64,000 nucleotides of DNA from Hymenobacter tibetensis (GCF_022827545.1 NZ_CP094669.1:4953001-5017000); one strand, 5' to 3'; numbered from the stretch's first letter, positions 8,827 through 17,999 are shown. Numbers and translations: made by a program. The notes: a model not told the origin generated them from the sequence alone.

Positions 8827-9489
8827 TTAAGCCTGTGCTTTCTGGAGAACCAGCAGGCGGTTCAAAAGCTCTACCTCTAGTTCTTTCACTGTAAAGCCTT
8901 GCTTTTCTAGGTAGATGGCCAACTCCTCACCTTCCACCTCCAACGGTACGTCGGTGAGGGTATTGGCTAGCACGTAGCCACCGGGGCGTAGCAATTGCTG
9001 TAAGGCTTGCCAGAACGTTGCTGTTCGAAGGCCGTCGGGCAGGTATAAGTCTACAAACAGATCCACAATGATTAGCCCGAAGTGTTCTTTCGGGGCGCTT
9101 TTCACCCATTCAAACGCATCAGCACAGACAATCTCTAACTGTGCATCAGGCCGAATACCGAACTCAGCGTCCGCAAGCTGAATCATCACTGCATCCAGCT
9201 CGACGGCCGTGATGTGCCCCTGGTACTGCAGTTCTTTCCGTAGCGTAGCCACCACCGATCCGCCCCCTAACCCCAGCAACAAGGTGTGGCTCGCCTGCTC
9301 AGGTGCCACGAACATAAGCCCATAGCGCAACACGCGTTGCAACGAGCCATAAGAGTAGTTGGCATGGGGCGTGTCAAGCACCTTCTGGCCGTGGTGCCAG
9401 GTTATCTCCAACTGCCCGGTAATGGGCGAATGCACGGTGCGGGTAAGGGGAACGATATAGCTCAGCAGGCGGCGCAGCAGGTATAGCAT
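8827..9489 (-). CDS. Spermidine-synthase-like SAM-dependent methyltransferase
   Basis: About 220 residues. The fold shows motif I LLLGLGGGSVVATL, the acidic ribose-binding residue in ITAVELDAVMI, CADAFEWV and FGLIIVDLFVD. This is the spermidine synthase/PABP-like class I methyltransferase pattern, but it is shorter than true spermidine synthases and lacks the full N-terminal beta-strand domain, so polyamine synthesis is not assured. The ATG at 9489 (MLYLLRRLLSYIV) is chosen; the open frame extends 53 codons further but would overlap the upstream TraB-like gene. The gap to that gene is only 20 bases, so the two are probably co-transcribed. Confidence 0.82.
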   Translation of the reverse strand: MLYLLRRLLSYIVPLTRTVHSPITGQLEITWHHGQKVLDTPHANYSYGSLQRVLRYGLMFVAPEQASHTLLLGLGGGSVVATLRKELQYQGHITAVELDAVMIQLADAEFGIRPDAQLEIVCADAFEWVKSAPKEHFGLIIVDLFVDLYLPDGLRTATFWQALQQLLRPGGYVLANTLTDVPLEVEGEELAIYLEKQGFTVKELEVELLNRLLVLQKAQA

Positions 9490-9509
9490 GGGCCCGCAAA
9501 GGTAGGAAG

Positions 9510-10433
9510 CTACAGCGCTACTGGGCGAACTTGGTACCCTTGCTGCCGCAGCAAAGCCAAAACTCCCTTCGAGCCACCTAAGTGCGCGGCTCCCACGGCA
9601 AAGAAGGTGGGTTTCGCTGTGGCATGGCGTTCCATGTCGGCTATCCAACGCTGGTTACGAGAGTCGAGCAGCAGGTCCTCATACTGCTGAAATCCGAACA
9701 GGCTCTTCGAGGTCATGACGCGCAACTGCTCTACATCCTGGGTTTTGTAGAGCGTCATCATCTGTTGAATTTCCTGCTTGGCAGCGGCCTCCTGGTTCAC
9801 CATGTCAGCCAGCATCTTGCTTTGTTCGGCGTACGGAATCTTGTCGAAGAGGCCGAGTTGCTCTTGCACAGTTTCCAGCCCCAGCACTTCCTTTTTGGCT
9901 TCCTGCGCCATCTTCACGAAGCTAGTTTCATAGCTGGCCGGCGTGCAGCCCAGCAACACCGGATACAGCATTGAACTCAGAATAAAGGGCTTCACAGCGC
10001 CTACCGTTTCAATGGGCAGCTTGGTATTTGCCTGTAAGTAATTGCCAACGGCTGTGTAATCGGTAGCGGAAAGAAGCTGCTTCAGAGTTTGGCCACCGCT
10101 CATCAGTACGTCGCTTTGCATTTCCTGCATCATGGTGGGGCTGTCCATGTCCAGCTCCATCACCACCTGCTCGGTTTCACTGAATTTCTGCTTGAGCTTG
10201 TCGCTGATTTGCAGGTCGGCCGGGCACACCAAATGAATGGTGCCATACACATACGATGGCTTGGCAAGGTCTTTCCCGGAAACTTCCCAGAGCAGCGTTT
10301 TGGTGGTGCCCAGCACTGTGGCTGTGGCGGGAGAAGCTGCTTTCTTAGCAACCTTTTGCGCCTGCGTGGCAAAAGAAGTGAGTACAAGCGCAACAAACAG
10401 AACAAGCTTTTTTGACAGAAGCATACAATGCAT
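9510..10433 (-). CDS. TraB/GumN-family exported protein
   Basis: About 307 residues. A signal peptide (MLLSKKLVLFVALVLTSFA, cleaved near TQAQ) precedes a TraB/GumN (Tiki-like) domain. Its markers are LLWEVSGKDLAKPSYVYGTI with the GTIH metal-site motif, VVMELDMD, and near the end FFAVGAAHLGGSKGVLALL. Tiki relatives are metal-dependent proteases; bacterial members are mostly uncharacterised. Starts at 10433 (MHCMLL) or 10424 (MLLSKK) are both possible. It lies 20 bases upstream of the methyltransferase gene on the same strand. Confidence 0.88.
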   Translation of the reverse strand: MHCMLLSKKLVLFVALVLTSFATQAQKVAKKAASPATATVLGTTKTLLWEVSGKDLAKPSYVYGTIHLVCPADLQISDKLKQKFSETEQVVMELDMDSPTMMQEMQSDVLMSGGQTLKQLLSATDYTAVGNYLQANTKLPIETVGAVKPFILSSMLYPVLLGCTPASYETSFVKMAQEAKKEVLGLETVQEQLGLFDKIPYAEQSKMLADMVNQEAAAKQEIQQMMTLYKTQDVEQLRVMTSKSLFGFQQYEDLLLDSRNQRWIADMERHATAKPTFFAVGAAHLGGSKGVLALLRQQGYQVRPVAL

Positions 10434-10529
10434 AGTAAGACGATGGAAAGGATACTGCATAGTTCGCCAGTTCTGGCAACGCATTACAATGCCCGCCACT
10501 TTTTTCGGTCCGCTCCTTCCCGCTAGAAA

Positions 10530-10570
10530 ACAAACGAGCCGCCCGAAGCAAGTTCAGGCGGCTCGTTTGT
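10530..10570 (-). terminator. Intrinsic terminator for the sugar dehydrogenase gene
   Basis: acaaacgagccgcc and ggcggctcgtttgt form a perfect 14-bp stem with a 13-base loop. Read on the minus strand it follows the stop at 10586 and ends in gtttgttttc. Confidence 0.82.
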
Positions 10571-10585
10571 TTGCGCTGTGTTGCT

Positions 10586-12004
10586 TTAGCGCGCTACGCT
10601 AGCAAGCGTTGAAGCTGACTTTTGGGCTGCGGCTGCGGCTTGGTTGGACGTCTGGCTGCTCGCCACCACTCGCCACACCTTGTTTCCAGCATCATCCAGC
10701 ACCAGCAACGACCCGTCGGGCATCTCCGTGACTCCCACTGGCCGACCATACACTTCCTTGGTACCGTTGTTCAGCACGAAGCCGCTCACAAAGTCTTCGG
10801 ATTTGCCAGTTGGCTTGCCGTTTTGAAAGGGCACGAAAACCACCTTATAACCAGTGAATTCTGAACGATTCCAGGAGCCATGCTGGCCTACAAAAGCGCC
10901 CTGCTGGTACTTGGCCGGAAAGGCCTTACCATCATAGAAAGCTAATCCTAATGAGGCGGAGTGCGGTGCCAACGGCACCTCTGGCACCACGGCCTTCTTC
11001 ACCAGATCAGGCCGTTCTCCTTTGCGGCGCGGATCTTCGTTTTGCCCGAAATACGAATAGGGCCAGCCGTAAAATGCTCCAGGCTGTACACTAGTCAGGT
11101 AATCGGGCACCAAATCGTCGCCTAGCTCGTCACGCTCATTCACAGCGGTCCATAGTGCTTTCGTAACGGGGTTCCAGTCCATCCCGACCGGGTTGCGCAG
11201 GCCAGCGGCGTACACTTTTTCCCCCGATCCATCCGGGTTGATTTCCAGAATATTGGCGCGGCGCTGTTCGTACTTCATGCCGTTCTCACCCACATTGGAA
11301 CTGGAGCCCACGCTCACGTATATTTTCGAGCCATCAGCACTAGCCAGTAGGTTGCGAGTCCAGTGGTTGTTGTAGCCTTTGCCTGGCAGCGACAAGATTT
11401 TCTCCCCTGACCCCGTGATTTTGGTTTGACCAGGCTTGTATGCATAGCGCACAACACCATCGGTATTAGCTACATAGAAGTAGTTGCCCAGTACCAGCAT
11501 TCCAAACGGCTGATTTAGGTTGGCCAAGAAGGTTTCGCGCACATCGGGCTTGCCATCTTTGTTGGTGTCGCGCAGTAGGGTAATGCGGTTGGCACTGGTT
11601 TCCTTCAACGACTTCGAGGGGTCGAGGTCGAGTTTGGCTGTCACCTTCTTTTTGAAGGAAGTTGGAATGGTGTTAGCCTCTGCCACCAGTACGTCGCCGT
11701 TGGGCGTGACATATGCCCAGCGCGGACTATTTAGCTCGCCGGCATATTCGGCTATCGTAAAGCCAGTTGGAACAACCGGCGTTTTGCCAGCAGGCCAGCC
11801 AATCACCTTGCTCCGTTTGGTCGTAGACTCAGTGGCGTAGGGCTTCGGCAACGCCGGAGCTGAAGCAGTTGGAGTGGCGGCTGGCGCTGCTTTCGTGGCA
11901 GCGGGAGTGTTGGTAGGAGTGTCAGCGGCAGGCTTGCCTTGGTTGCAAGCAGCAGTCAGGAGCAGTAGGGTGGCTGCTGACTGCTGAAAAGGAAATCGTA
12001 GCAT
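10586..12004 (-). CDS. Sorbosone/glucose dehydrogenase-type (PQQ beta-propeller) lipoprotein
   Basis: About 472 residues. It starts with a lipoprotein signal (MLRFPFQQSAATLLLLTAAC, lipobox LTAAC), so it is probably anchored in the cell envelope. After a Thr/Ala/Pro linker comes a beta-propeller of the glucose/sorbosone dehydrogenase family. Motifs are TLLRDTNKDGKPDVRETF, QPFGMLVLGNYFYVA, YVSVGSSSNVGENG, LEINPDGSGEKVYAAGLRNP and GAFYGWPYSYFGQNEDPRR. Family members oxidise sugars with PQQ; the substrate here is unknown. The ATG at 12004 is chosen because the lipobox follows directly; the longer frame would run into the upstream GNAT gene. It sits 70 bases behind that gene and may be co-transcribed. 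Confidence 0.88.
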   Translation of the reverse strand: MLRFPFQQSAATLLLLTAACNQGKPAADTPTNTPAATKAAPAATPTASAPALPKPYATESTTKRSKVIGWPAGKTPVVPTGFTIAEYAGELNSPRWAYVTPNGDVLVAEANTIPTSFKKKVTAKLDLDPSKSLKETSANRITLLRDTNKDGKPDVRETFLANLNQPFGMLVLGNYFYVANTDGVVRYAYKPGQTKITGSGEKILSLPGKGYNNHWTRNLLASADGSKIYVSVGSSSNVGENGMKYEQRRANILEINPDGSGEKVYAAGLRNPVGMDWNPVTKALWTAVNERDELGDDLVPDYLTSVQPGAFYGWPYSYFGQNEDPRRKGERPDLVKKAVVPEVPLAPHSASLGLAFYDGKAFPAKYQQGAFVGQHGSWNRSEFTGYKVVFVPFQNGKPTGKSEDFVSGFVLNNGTKEVYGRPVGVTEMPDGSLLVLDDAGNKVWRVVASSQTSNQAAAAAQKSASTLASVAR

Positions 12005-12074
12005 ACAGGGAAACAGATGAGTTTCCTTGTACTTCTTTCTCTGTGTTATAGTTGCGCTGTTTCTATGCCTGATT

Positions 12075-12653
12075 TCACTCGTGGTTTTGGCTTGCTTCCG
12101 TTGCGTTAGGTGTAAGCAGAGAGTAGACAGCAGAGTCCAAAAAATTACCCCGGAAGAAGTAGTTTTCTCGGAAATAAGCTTCCTGCACAAAGCCGTGCTT
12201 TTCTAGTAGCCGCTTAGAGGCCATGTTGTTGGGGTTGATGGTAGCTTCTATACTATGGAGTTTCAACTGCTGAAACCCGTAAGCAAGCACCGCAACCATT
12301 GCCTCGCTCATAATACCTTGCTGCCAGTAAGCCGGATCCAAGCCATATCCTATTTCGGCCCGGTGATGATCGGCCATGATGCGCCACAAGCCAATGGTAC
12401 CAAGCAATAGGTCGTCTGTTGGTCGCACAATGCCCCAGGTTATCCCTAAGTTGTCGGCGGCACTCTGCTTTATTTTTTCGATGAGTGCTACCGTTTGGGT
12501 GAGTGACGTATCTGGCTCACGGTCGAGGTAACGTATAATACGCTCATCGGAACGCTGCGCAAGCATAGCCGGTCCGTCTGATTCACGGAGCTGGCGAAGT
12601 ACGAACCGAGCAGTCTGAAGTTCCGGAAACGGAGTAAGCTGGATGTTTAGCAT
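12075..12653 (-). CDS. GNAT acetyltransferase, RimJ/RimL type
   Basis: 192 residues, cytoplasmic. It has the Acetyltransf_3 pattern: LQTARFVLRQLRESDGPAM at the N-terminus, IGLWRIMADHHRAEIGYGL, the acetyl-CoA loop region YWQQGIMSEAMVAVLAYGF and NNMASKRLLEKHGFVQEAY. Members acetylate N-terminal amines of ribosomal proteins or small molecules; the target cannot be assigned. It is first in a possible two-gene unit with the sugar dehydrogenase lipoprotein. Confidence 0.9.
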   Translation of the reverse strand: MLNIQLTPFPELQTARFVLRQLRESDGPAMLAQRSDERIIRYLDREPDTSLTQTVALIEKIKQSAADNLGITWGIVRPTDDLLLGTIGLWRIMADHHRAEIGYGLDPAYWQQGIMSEAMVAVLAYGFQQLKLHSIEATINPNNMASKRLLEKHGFVQEAYFRENYFFRGNFLDSAVYSLLTPNATEASQNHE

Positions 12654-13195
12654 GATCTTGTTCTGGTATAGGCTACCAGCTTCTATCGATTGAGCTTTAT
12701 GGAGTGATTGTGAACCTGCTTATCTTCCGAGAATACAAGCATACTTCAACTACCCTCCGAATTGTACATAATACATTGAAATGGCTGAACGCATAGACCA
12801 CTAAACAGCCCTTGCTTCCATTTCGGGACGACGTGGGGCTTTGTTTGCTTGGCTTCTTGATAACTTGGAATTCGGAAGCAATGTAGGCATAAGGCCCTAT
12901 GACCGGCCTGTTAAAAAGCCAACAAATATAAGATAATTGCTTTATTCTAAGGCGTTAAGAATAATAGCCTCAGTTCACTTGAAAGGGCTATTTCAGATTA
13001 TTATTTGCTTGGCCGCAATCTTATTTCACCAATTTAAACGTATAATGTATTAAAATGGCGAGGCCATAGTAGTAATCTGGGAAATATGAAATATACTTGT
13101 AATAGTTTAATGTTATGATATATAGAGTAACGGGAATTAAACCCGTCTTTTAAGCAGCTCCCCCTTACTGACAAGTTGCTTTTCGCGCCCTACTA
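12654..13195. other. Long AT-rich intergenic region
   Basis: 542 bases between the divergent GNAT and PAS-sensor genes, clearly richer in A and T than its surroundings, especially 12905-13140. It should hold both promoters. I see no small gene with convincing codon pattern, no hairpin of note and no clear TAnnTTTG element. Confidence 0.5.
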
Positions 13196-15457
13196 ATGCC
13201 TTTTGCTCCGATTACTCAGTTGACGTCACACCCGTTTGCTGAGGCCTTTTCTTATCTGCCCACCCCTACTCTTTTGCTTGACAATGATGGAAACATCGTA
13301 GCTAGCAGCGTAGGCATGGCGGAGCTTAACCTAACTGCGGTACCAGCAGCGTTGGTTGGCCGTTCCTTGCAAGACGTACAGTCGCAGCTAGGGTCGGTAG
13401 CCACTGCATGGGCTTATGCATACAGCGTTGTTCGCTCTACTCCTTGGGTACAGCCTCCCGTTCTGCTGCCGGTGGCTTCTTCTACTGGCGCTAAACAAGC
13501 TACTCGTTGGTGGCAGCCTTCTTTAACGCGTATAGCACTAGGCACAAAAGCTGAAAGTTACTGGTTGGCCACCGCACATCCGGTTGCCGCGTCATCACCC
13601 AATACAGCAACACCACAGCCAGCTCCCGAGCCGGATGAGGTAGCTCAATTGCGCGATGCCTTGGCGTACCTGCCAGGCTACGTGCTGACTGTACGTGGCC
13701 CAGAACATCGTATCAGCTATGTAAGCCCGAAGGCAGCTGCTCTGCTCGGGCAGAACCAGTTGGTAGGCCGCCTGGTAGCTGAAGTGCTAACTTCCTTGCA
13801 AATTCCGGAGGCCTTAGCGGCCCTTGATAAAACATACCAAACTGGCCAGCCATTCGCAGCACGCGAGCTGGCGCTCAACAATACTGCAGAAACTCCGCAG
13901 TATTTCAACGTCAGCCTGCAGCCCCTGCACGACGACAAGCAACATATCACGGGCGTCCTGGTCTTCGGCCAAGATGTAACCAGCCGTGTCCGGCAGGCTT
14001 CGGTAGCGGCATCGGCCACTCCTCACCAGGAAATTGTAGAGCATCTGCCCCAGATTACCTCTATCAGCTCTGCTGAAGGGGTAGTGGAATACTTGAGTCC
14101 TCAGTGGTTCACGTACACAGGACAATCTGCGGCGGCGCTGTCTTCCCACGATTGGGTGGATGCCTTGGATTCCGACGACTGGACGCAGATACTGCATGAT
14201 TTGCCTGAGCACCTGCGCAAAGGACAACCCTGGAGTTGGAAGGCTCGGATCCGACGCCACGATGGAGTGTACCGGCTGCACATAGCGCATATGGTCCCTG
14301 CCCGCAATGAGGCCGGCCGAATCAGCCGCTGGTATGGCACCATCACTGACATACAAGACCAACGTCCTGATATATCGGGGTCTGCCGCCAATCCGCAGGA
14401 CCCGGACCCCTGCCAAGAACTGACAGATACGATACCGCAGCTACTCTGGACACTCAACCCAGATGGTTCGCCCGACACCCTGAACCAGGCCGCAAACAAG
14501 TACATAGGCCCTGACGCGCAACAACGCGCCGCGCAAAACAACCAGAATGCATTTCCAGGGCAGGAAGTGGTGCAAGCCCTTTTTGACTATCAGCACACTG
14601 AACGACCGACTGTAGCGTGGGAATATCAGAGCCAGATTGAACGGCATGACGGCGAGCTGCGCTGGTTTCTGCACCGCGCCCAACCACTCCGCAACGAGCA
14701 GGGCGACGTGGTGAAGTGGTATGGCACCAGCACCGATATCCATGAGCTGAAGCTACGTAGCCTCGGGCTACAACAGCAAAACGAGAATCTGATCCGCAAC
14801 AACCGCGAACTGGATGCTTTTGTGCAGGCTGCAGCCAATGAGTTGCGTCAACCAATTCATAACCTGCAAGCACTGTTCGGGCAGATGCGTGAAGCCGTTA
14901 CGTTCCATGACCCTGACGCGAATGCGCTCCTCGTTATAGTCGATAACAGCCTTAGCCGCTGGAACAAAACGGTGCAAAATCTAGTGCAGCTAGTGAAGGC
15001 GTTGGATCAACATAAGCTCCCAACCGAAGAGCTATCATTGGCTACCGTAACGCGAGAAGCATTGCTAGGTCTGCATCCTCATCTGCGGGCTTCAGGTGGC
15101 GAAGTCTCCACCCACTTTCAGAGCTTACCAACGGTGTCGTATGTACGCCCGCACTTGCTGAGCATTATCACCAATTTGCTTAGCAACTCCATCAAGCAGC
15201 ACGATCCTAGCAGGCCCCTGAAGTTGCGGTTGGAAAGTAAGTCCAGTGCCAACGGTCGTGCGCAGCTGGTCGTGCAAGACAATGGACTGGGGCTAGAACC
15301 TTCGCGCGGCCAAAGTCGCGCCTTTCGCCCTCAGTCTTCGGCATCTTCCTCAGCCGCGAGCCTATATTTGATACACCGCATCGTAGAGGACCACGGCGGC
15401 CGCCTTGATGTAGAAAGTGTACCGGGCGAAGGCACTACGTTCTGCGTTACGCTGTAA
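13196..15457 (+). CDS. Multi-PAS sensor protein with a degenerate histidine-kinase core
   Basis: 753 residues, no membrane segment. Four PAS-like segments start near residues 15 (YLPTPTLLLDNDGN), 152 (DALAYLPGYVLTVRG), 288 (ITSISSAEGVVEYLSP) and 411 (IPQLLWTLNPDGSP). PAS3 and PAS4 each end in a WYGT-S/I-TDI motif typical of PAC ends. The kinase half has the dimerisation helix FVQAAANELRQPIHNL, where the usual phosphoacceptor His of the SHD/ELR-P motif is Asn548. The N-box (NLLSNSIKQ) and G1 box (DNGLGLEP) remain, but the lid/G2 region that is normally GTGIGLY reads SSASSSAASLY. It therefore probably cannot autophosphorylate. No response regulator lies nearby. Confidence 0.85.
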   Translation: MPFAPITQLTSHPFAEAFSYLPTPTLLLDNDGNIVASSVGMAELNLTAVPAALVGRSLQDVQSQLGSVATAWAYAYSVVRSTPWVQPPVLLPVASSTGAKQATRWWQPSLTRIALGTKAESYWLATAHPVAASSPNTATPQPAPEPDEVAQLRDALAYLPGYVLTVRGPEHRISYVSPKAAALLGQNQLVGRLVAEVLTSLQIPEALAALDKTYQTGQPFAARELALNNTAETPQYFNVSLQPLHDDKQHITGVLVFGQDVTSRVRQASVAASATPHQEIVEHLPQITSISSAEGVVEYLSPQWFTYTGQSAAALSSHDWVDALDSDDWTQILHDLPEHLRKGQPWSWKARIRRHDGVYRLHIAHMVPARNEAGRISRWYGTITDIQDQRPDISGSAANPQDPDPCQELTDTIPQLLWTLNPDGSPDTLNQAANKYIGPDAQQRAAQNNQNAFPGQEVVQALFDYQHTERPTVAWEYQSQIERHDGELRWFLHRAQPLRNEQGDVVKWYGTSTDIHELKLRSLGLQQQNENLIRNNRELDAFVQAAANELRQPIHNLQALFGQMREAVTFHDPDANALLVIVDNSLSRWNKTVQNLVQLVKALDQHKLPTEELSLATVTREALLGLHPHLRASGGEVSTHFQSLPTVSYVRPHLLSIITNLLSNSIKQHDPSRPLKLRLESKSSANGRAQLVVQDNGLGLEPSRGQSRAFRPQSSASSSAASLYLIHRIVEDHGGRLDVESVPGEGTTFCVTL

Positions 15458-15473
15458 ACAGCTTCATGAGTAT

Positions 15474-15523
15474 ACCATAAGCAAGGGCCAACTGGTTGAT
15501 ACCAGTTGGCCCTTGCTTATGGT
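15474..15523. terminator. Exceptionally long perfect hairpin after the PAS sensor gene
   Basis: A perfect 23-bp inverted repeat (15474-15496 with 15501-15523) around a 4-base loop (tgat). It begins 16 bases after the stop codon, so it probably terminates that transcript, although no T-run follows (gctgttgcg). Confidence 0.72.
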
Positions 15524-15613
15524 GCTGTTGCGCAGTTCCGCAGGCAGTGCTTCTTGCTACATGCAACAAAGCTCATTTTGTTGAACAAACACCTACTCTT
15601 CTTTCCTTGGGGC

Positions 15614-16444
15614 TTAGCCCCGCGGCATTGAAGTACCCGGCTTGCCAGTGGGCTTCTCAGGGCGGAAATCGGGGTCCACATTATCCATGTCGAGGAAGTG
15701 GGTGAACGTGTCGCCGCGCAAACCGAGCCGGATGGTCTCCAAGCTTACAATTTCATTCGGTGCAATGTTGCCCAAATTCACATTGGCTCCCAAAAGCTTG
15801 ATGAACCACACTTGCTGCGCTTTCTGCGGAGCTTCCCAAAGGATTTTTTCGAACGGAATCTGCGTCAGAATTTCTTCTACCAAGCCGGAGCGCACTTCTC
15901 CCGTGCTGCGAAACAAACCAACGTTGCCGGCTTCCCGCGCTTCACCAATTACCTTGATGGCACCGGCTTCCAGCTCGGTTCTCATCTGCGAAATCCACTT
16001 GTAGGGCGGGATGATCTTCTCAGCATCCTTGGAACCTACCTCCGACAGCACCTTCACTTCCTTGGAGAGTTCCCGGATATAGTCCAGCTTCCGGTCGTGG
16101 TTGAGGTCGATCGATCCATCCGATACCTCGGCGTACTCCATATCGAACTCCGACAACAGCCGCCGGTAGTCATCAAACTGATTGCGAATGATGAAGGCCT
16201 CGAACAACGTGCCACCGAAGTACACGGGAATACCGGCCTCTTTGTAGACTTCCAACTTGCGCTTAAGATTAGGCGTCACGTAGGAAGTAGCCCATCCGAG
16301 CTTTACAATATCGGTGTAAGGAGCGCCTACTTCCAGGAAGTCTTCGGTTTCGCGCACACTCAGGCCCTTATCCATCACCATCGTGAAGCCTTGCTCACGG
16401 GGTTTGTCGGTACGTTCGGGCAGTTGGGAGAGGTTGTAATTCAT
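15614..16444 (-). CDS. Phosphosulfolactate synthase, ComA family
   Basis: 276 residues, cytoplasmic TIM-barrel family that adds sulfite to phosphoenolpyruvate to give (2R)-phospho-3-sulfolactate. Family signatures are TMVMDKGLSV near the N-terminus, DIVKLGWATSYV, VYFGGTLFEAF, EYAEVSDGSIDL, VLSEVGSKD, VIGEAREAGNVGLF, ILWEAPQKAQQVWFI and NLGNIAPNEIVSLETIRLGL. In archaea it starts coenzyme M synthesis. In Bacteroidota, which make no coenzyme M, a route via sulfolactate and cysteate toward sulfonolipids is a plausible role but an inference. No partner genes of that route lie beside it. Confidence 0.9.
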   Translation of the reverse strand: MNYNLSQLPERTDKPREQGFTMVMDKGLSVRETEDFLEVGAPYTDIVKLGWATSYVTPNLKRKLEVYKEAGIPVYFGGTLFEAFIIRNQFDDYRRLLSEFDMEYAEVSDGSIDLNHDRKLDYIRELSKEVKVLSEVGSKDAEKIIPPYKWISQMRTELEAGAIKVIGEAREAGNVGLFRSTGEVRSGLVEEILTQIPFEKILWEAPQKAQQVWFIKLLGANVNLGNIAPNEIVSLETIRLGLRGDTFTHFLDMDNVDPDFRPEKPTGKPGTSMPRG

Positions 16445-16546
16445 TCAGTAGAGGAACTAGAGTTCTTGAGGGCCAGGATGTGGTAGTGTTCATCACAAGC
16501 CAGAAAAGCAATGCGACAAAAGTACGGGCAAAACAATAGGCACAAA

Positions 16547-16590
16547 AAAGAGCGTGGAATCTTGGCCTCGACCATCGTTCCACGCTCTTT
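16547..16590 (-). terminator. Intrinsic terminator for the TPR gene
   Basis: aaagagcgtggaa and ttccacgctcttt form a 13-bp stem with an 18-base loop. On the minus strand it starts 6 bases after the stop at 16596 and runs into six T's. Confidence 0.85.
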
Positions 16591-16595
16591 ACACT

Positions 16596-17999
16596 TTATT
16601 TTCTGTACTGGTCAATCAGGCGGGCTAAAGCTTTTTGAGACTCTAGCTCAGGAAAATAGTCGAATAGCAACCGGTGTTTGTCGAAATCGAGTACTAGCGC
16701 ATTTTCCAGTGTCTCGTAGGCTTCGCGGTACCGGCCGGCGGCCAACAAATATGCGCACAAGCGGTAATGTAGCTCTGCCTCTATCGGCTGCACTTCCACC
16801 GCGTTGCGCATCAAGTCGATAGCACCGTCAAAGTTGCCTTGCTCGTAGAGGATAATACTCCAGTTAAGCCACGCGTCCTTGTTGTCAGGAGCGGTTTCGG
16901 TGGCCTTCTCGTAGGCTTCAAGCGCACTTACCACGTTGCCAACCTGGTATTCGGCGGCGGCAAGTGCTAGCCAGTATTCTACGCTTTCGGCGTAGAGTTC
17001 CACGGCTTTACGAAAGAAGTGGATGGCTTCGAAATGCCGCTCTTGCTCGTTCATTATAATACCAATGCCGAACCATGCCTCATCCATCTGAGGATCCAAG
17101 TCAATGGCGCGTTGGTAAAAACGACGAGACAAATCCCACTCCCGTAGCTTCTCATGGCACTCGCCAATGTTGCACAAAGCTTCGGGAGTTGGCTTGCCTT
17201 CCTCGTAGCTCAACTCGAACTCCTGAATTGCTTCCCGGTACTTTTCTTGGCTGACGTAGGTGCTAGCCAAGTAAGCGTGGGCTTCTTGGAACTTGGAATC
17301 AATAAGGATGGCGTACTCGAAAGCTCCTACCGCTTTGTCTAGTTGTTCCAACCGGTAGTATGCCTGCCCTAGATTATACCAAGCCACAGCCGAGTACGGG
17401 TCTTCGTCAGTGAAGCGCTGAAAAAAGTCCAGATTGCTTTCCAGCCGCTCGCTCACTTCCAAACAGTACAGCAGCTCTTGCACAGCTACGTCATTCTCGG
17501 CGTTTAGGCGCAAGCTTTTCTTGTAGAACTTGGCAGCACTCTTAAACTTCTGCCAGCTCTGGTAAGCTAGACCTAAGTTGAAATAAATATCGTCCCGGTC
17601 GGGGGCCCGCTCAGTGGCTTGCAGAAAGAAGGCAACGGCTTCAGCAAACTCTCCTTTTTGGGTGGCAATGATGCCACGAGTTACGGCAATGTCGGGGTTG
17701 TCAGGATCAAGTTGAGCTACATCTTCAATCTGGGTGGCGGCAGCAGTGTATTCCCCCTTCATGGCCAGCACCTGCGACCGGTCAATCAACAGTTCTGTAC
17801 TGAAAGGGTACTGGGCAATGGCAGCCTCGCAGGCCTGTAATGCTTTGTCGTATTGAGTGTTGGTGGTATAATGGTCGATGATATTTTCGAAGTCGGCCAA
17901 ATCAAAAAAGACGGGCTCATTGTGGGCCACCATCCGCTCGAAACGGCGCACAGTGTCCAATACCTCGTCCCGGTCCTCAAAATTTTCGTTCATTCTCAT
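16596..17999 (-). CDS. Tetratricopeptide-repeat protein
   Basis: 467 residues, almost entirely TPR helices, about 11-12 repeats. Typical units are YDKALQACEAAIAQYPFSTE, AVAFFLQATERAPDRDDIYF, AVAWYNLGQAYYRLEQLDKA and EAWFGIGIIMNEQERHFEAI. There is no signal peptide or membrane segment, so it should be a cytoplasmic scaffold. An ATG at 17999 or two codons later (17993) could be the start. The partner is not evident. Confidence 0.93.
   Translation of the reverse strand: MRMNENFEDRDEVLDTVRRFERMVAHNEPVFFDLADFENIIDHYTTNTQYDKALQACEAAIAQYPFSTELLIDRSQVLAMKGEYTAAATQIEDVAQLDPDNPDIAVTRGIIATQKGEFAEAVAFFLQATERAPDRDDIYFNLGLAYQSWQKFKSAAKFYKKSLRLNAENDVAVQELLYCLEVSERLESNLDFFQRFTDEDPYSAVAWYNLGQAYYRLEQLDKAVGAFEYAILIDSKFQEAHAYLASTYVSQEKYREAIQEFELSYEEGKPTPEALCNIGECHEKLREWDLSRRFYQRAIDLDPQMDEAWFGIGIIMNEQERHFEAIHFFRKAVELYAESVEYWLALAAAEYQVGNVVSALEAYEKATETAPDNKDAWLNWSIILYEQGNFDGAIDLMRNAVEVQPIEAELHYRLCAYLLAAGRYREAYETLENALVLDFDKHRLLFDYFPELESQKALARLIDQYRK

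Noticed and set aside
10586..12190. Longer start of the sugar dehydrogenase at 12190
   Set aside because: It would overlap the upstream GNAT gene and place the lipobox about 80 residues in; the ATG at 12004 directly precedes the lipoprotein signal.
15698..16486. 262-codon plus-strand frame opposite the ComA-type gene
   Set aside because: Overlaps a well-conserved enzyme on the other strand and shows no motif of its own.
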